Positions 62,258 to 64,000 of a DNA stretch of 64,000 nucleotides are shown here, piece after piece. The DNA is from Betaproteobacteria bacterium (lineage in GTDB: Bacteria; Pseudomonadota; Gammaproteobacteria; Burkholderiales; SG8-39). The notes beneath the pieces were generated by a model, which saw only the letters and a list, made by a program, of their open reading frames with translations, was not told where the DNA came from and made no database searches. A program made the position numbers and the translations under genes. The DNA lies in the NCBI GenBank assembly GCA_016713125.1, contig JADJPT010000011.1, forward strand, positions 61,577 to 125,576, given 5' to 3'. The first letter of the stretch is position 1. Each line of letters opens with the position of its first letter.

Positions 62258-63198
62258 GATCTCGCCTCCCGTTCCCAGGCCCGCACGACTGCGGCAGGCC
62301 CGGCGAAGTACGCGTCGCAGACCGTCCCATGCGCCCGGTACGCGGACATGCGTCGGAAGAGCGCATGCGCGCGGGGCAGGTGGTAGTACGGCACGGCCGG
62401 CAGCAAGTGATGGGTCAGGTGATAGCCGTTGTTGCGCGGGTGGATCAGCCAGCGCGCCGGGCCGCGCACGGCCATGTCGCGCGTGAAGCTCAGGATGCCG
62501 CCCGGCCGCAGGCCGAAGTGGTCGCACATCTCGCGCAGTGTCGTGATCAGGTGAAAGGCGGTGGCCCGCGCCAGCAGCCACAGGCCAAGGAACGCCAGCG
62601 TGAAGTGCGTGCCGGTGAACTCGACCAGCAACGCAAGCGCGCTGACCCACCAGGCCACGATGCCGGCCCGGCTAGACCATGACACGCCCGCGGCCCCGAG
62701 GTGACCGAAGAAGTTGCCCCACCAGGCACGCAGCGAGAAGACCTGGCGCAGATAGCTCGCCAGCCAATGGCACGGCAGTGTTTCCGGCGGATCGATCAGG
62801 TCGGGATCACCACCTGCCGCGCCCAGTTGCATGTGGTGCTTGAAGTGGTCAGCTCGATAGCTCTCCATCGACGCGAACACCAACGGTGCGACGAGCAGCC
62901 CCGCGATGGCATCGTTCACGCGCAGCGTTCGGCAGAGGTTGCGATGCCCGGCATCGTGCAGGATGTTGCCCAGGGCGCGCTGCCGGTTGGCGATGACAAG
63001 CAGCGCCAGCGGCAGCGTCTCCAACCCGACCCACACCACGGCCGCCGTCGCGGCCAGGATGGCGGCCCAATCAAAGGCGATGTCGCCGAGGGGCCGCGCC
63101 CAGTTCAGTCGCAGCAACTCGCGGTGCGCGCCGCCGTCGCGCTGCAACTGCGCGCGCAGTTCCGACTGGTCCCCGAGGACTTCCGAATGCGTCAACAT
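62254..63198 (-). CDS. fatty acid desaturase family protein
   Basis: A 314-residue membrane diiron enzyme. Three His boxes are complete: HDAGH (about 97-101), HFKHH (about 132-136) and HLTHH (about 268-272), spaced as in membrane desaturases/hydroxylases. Four membrane helices separate them. ATG 63198 has GGAAGGAG upstream. Could introduce a double bond in acyl chains or act on carotenoid- or lipid-like substrates. In an operon with the permease that follows. Confidence 0.85.
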   Translation of the reverse strand: MLTHSEVLGDQSELRAQLQRDGGAHRELLRLNWARPLGDIAFDWAAILAATAAVVWVGLETLPLALLVIANRQRALGNILHDAGHRNLCRTLRVNDAIAGLLVAPLVFASMESYRADHFKHHMQLGAAGGDPDLIDPPETLPCHWLASYLRQVFSLRAWWGNFFGHLGAAGVSWSSRAGIVAWWVSALALLVEFTGTHFTLAFLGLWLLARATAFHLITTLREMCDHFGLRPGGILSFTRDMAVRGPARWLIHPRNNGYHLTHHLLPAVPYYHLPRAHALFRRMSAYRAHGTVCDAYFAGPAAVVRAWEREARS

Positions 63199-63319
63199 GT
63201 CCGGAAACTCCTTCCCCGAGCGGCATCGCCTCGTGCGTCCCACCGGCGTCGCGCCAGTTGAAACGCCTTTGCAAGGCCCGGTTATCGACGCTAGCAGCGC
63301 GCCGTGCCTCCCACATGGC

Positions 63320-63356
63320 GTTTAGCAACTTTGGCCCCCGGTGAGCTTCGCTAAAC
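63320..63356. repeat. inverted repeat GTTTAGC...GCTAAAC
   Basis: Seven-base perfect arms separated by 23 bases lie between divergent desaturase and ACT-domain genes. The arms resemble operator half-sites of a dimeric regulator, possibly the LysR protein encoded nearby. A related GGTTTAG element is near 59890. Confidence 0.35.
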
Positions 63357-63443
63357 CGTCGTCTCGAACCGCGAGATGCCTCGCCGAATCCTCATAATCA
63401 GTTACAGAAACCAGCCTTCCCACACACGCAAGGAGAGCCCCGG

Positions 63444-63866
63444 ATGAGTGGCGAACGCGACCTCGATACCCTGCGGCGCGAGATGGCCCCGCAGTTGCAC
63501 CCCGAGACCTTCGTCTACTGCAGTTTTCCGGACTTCCGCATCCCACCCGGCCTGGAGCCGATCTGCACCTTTCGCGAGGCCGAGGGCGTCACCGCGATCG
63601 TGGAGAAGGCGCAGGCCGAAGGCTCCGCCGTGCCCTACGTCTTCGAGTCGCACCTCATCACGCTCACGGTGCATTCGGCCCTGGACGCCGTGGGATTCAT
63701 CGCGACGCTGGCCGGGCGGCTGGCGGACGCCGACATCCCCTGCAACGTGGTCGCGGGCTACCACCACGACCACCTGTTCGTGCCGACGCGTCACTCGCAG
63801 CAGGCGCTGAAGGTGCTGGCGTCGATTTCGGCACCGCCGCGGCCGCCTGCGCGGCCCGCCGTCTAG
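63444..63866 (+). CDS. ACT-domain protein
   Basis: A 140-residue cytoplasmic protein with a two-part ACT fold: QLHPETFVYCSFPDFRIPPGLEPICTFREAEGVTAIVEKAQAEG and ESHLITLTVHSALDAVGFIATLAGRLADADIPCNVVAGYHHDHLFVPTRHSQQALKVL. This is the CASTOR/ACT_7-type family, which binds amino acids. Ribosome site AAGGAGAG. Role here unknown. Its stop overlaps that of the convergent AlpA gene. Confidence 0.8.
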   Translation: MSGERDLDTLRREMAPQLHPETFVYCSFPDFRIPPGLEPICTFREAEGVTAIVEKAQAEGSAVPYVFESHLITLTVHSALDAVGFIATLAGRLADADIPCNVVAGYHHDHLFVPTRHSQQALKVLASISAPPRPPARPAV

Positions 63867-64000
63867 CTGCCGCCCTGCTCGCTGATCCAGCGCCGCACAT
63901 CCTCGGCACGCCAGGCCGTGATCCCGGCCGACAGCTTCACCGGGCTCGGAAACGAGCGCGCACGGACCTGTCGCCACAGCGTGGACTTCGAGATCGGCAC
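63863..64000 (-). CDS. AlpA-family DNA-binding protein, partial
   Basis: The last 45 residues of a small excisionase-like regulator cut by the window end: PISKSTLWRQVRARSFPSPVKLSAGITAWRAEDVRRWISEQGG. This is the AlpA/MerR-like winged helix found in prophages and genomic islands, where it controls integrase expression. The 5' end lies beyond base 64000. It supports a mobile element bordering or continuing past the window. Confidence 0.8.
   Translation of the reverse strand: MPISKSTLWRQVRARSFPSPVKLSAGITAWRAEDVRRWISEQGGS

Noticed and set aside
1..64000. CRISPR arrays, tRNA or rRNA genes, insertion sequences
   Set aside because: No regularly spaced repeats, cloverleaf-like sequences, rRNA motifs, transposase genes or paired terminal repeats were found on reading both strands.

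Overview
The window reads as high-GC betaproteobacterial DNA, most likely Burkholderiales. The basis is the porin with a typical MKKSLFTLAALSAFAAGAYAQSSVTLFG start, several DUF4148-type small exported proteins, and CopRS/CzcRS-style regulators. It is dominated by metal resistance genes and looks like a resistance island on a chromosome or large replicon. No rRNA, tRNA, CRISPR array, transposase or replication origin was seen.

Layout. 0-7.2 kb: a leftward periplasmic copper operon (TolC-type outer membrane protein, Tat-exported multicopper oxidase, cupredoxin-DUF411 fusion, CusF-like protein, membrane protein, cytochrome c). 7.3-9.2 kb: a DUF4148 protein and a frameshifted porin. 9.6-16.4 kb: a Sel1-repeat protein, two two-component systems whose kinase genes converge and overlap, and two small exported proteins. 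16.4-19.8 kb: cueR, the copper ATPase copA and copZ, with MerR-type promoters. 20.1-29.8 kb: an accessory block unrelated to metals. It has a ubiquitin-like conjugation operon (Ubl-E2 fusion, JAB-E1 fusion, DUF6527) divergent from a sigma factor operon that carries a predicted proteasome-like Ntn hydrolase. These are followed by a convergent phospholipase D/I9-like/subtilase set. 30.4-38.8 kb: czcI-czcC-czcB-czcA with a PII-like partner. 39.2-41.7 kb: a third two-component system. 41.7-43.3 kb: a DsbB-DsbA fusion and a PCuAC copper chaperone. 43.4-46.7 kb: lspA, a DUF3703 gene, a decayed cadA-type ATPase and cadR. 46.7-54.5 kb: czcE-like, a CsoR/RcnR repressor and a second heavy-metal RND pump (B-A-DUF3240-C order). 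54.5-58.6 kb: an EamA transporter with a His-rich tail, then merA, merP, merT and divergent merR. 58.6-64 kb: a degenerate tyrosine recombinase, an ArgP-like LysR regulator, a permease with an internal stop, a fatty acid desaturase, an ACT-domain protein and a partial AlpA regulator.

How it works together. Copper is pumped from the cytoplasm by CopA, handed over by CopZ, oxidised and bound in the periplasm by the multicopper oxidase, cupredoxin, CusF-like and PCuAC proteins, and expelled by RND pumps. Zn/Co/Cd and Hg have their own modules. Four related lipoproteins (DUF2846-like) each sit beside a different resistance block.

The most interesting feature is the intact 20.1-25.3 kb block. It pairs a bacterial ubiquitin-like conjugation pathway with a proteasome-like hydrolase under a dedicated sigma factor. 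Single-base frameshifts are very frequent elsewhere, especially after 27 kb. They may be sequencing errors or real decay; they are reported gene by gene.
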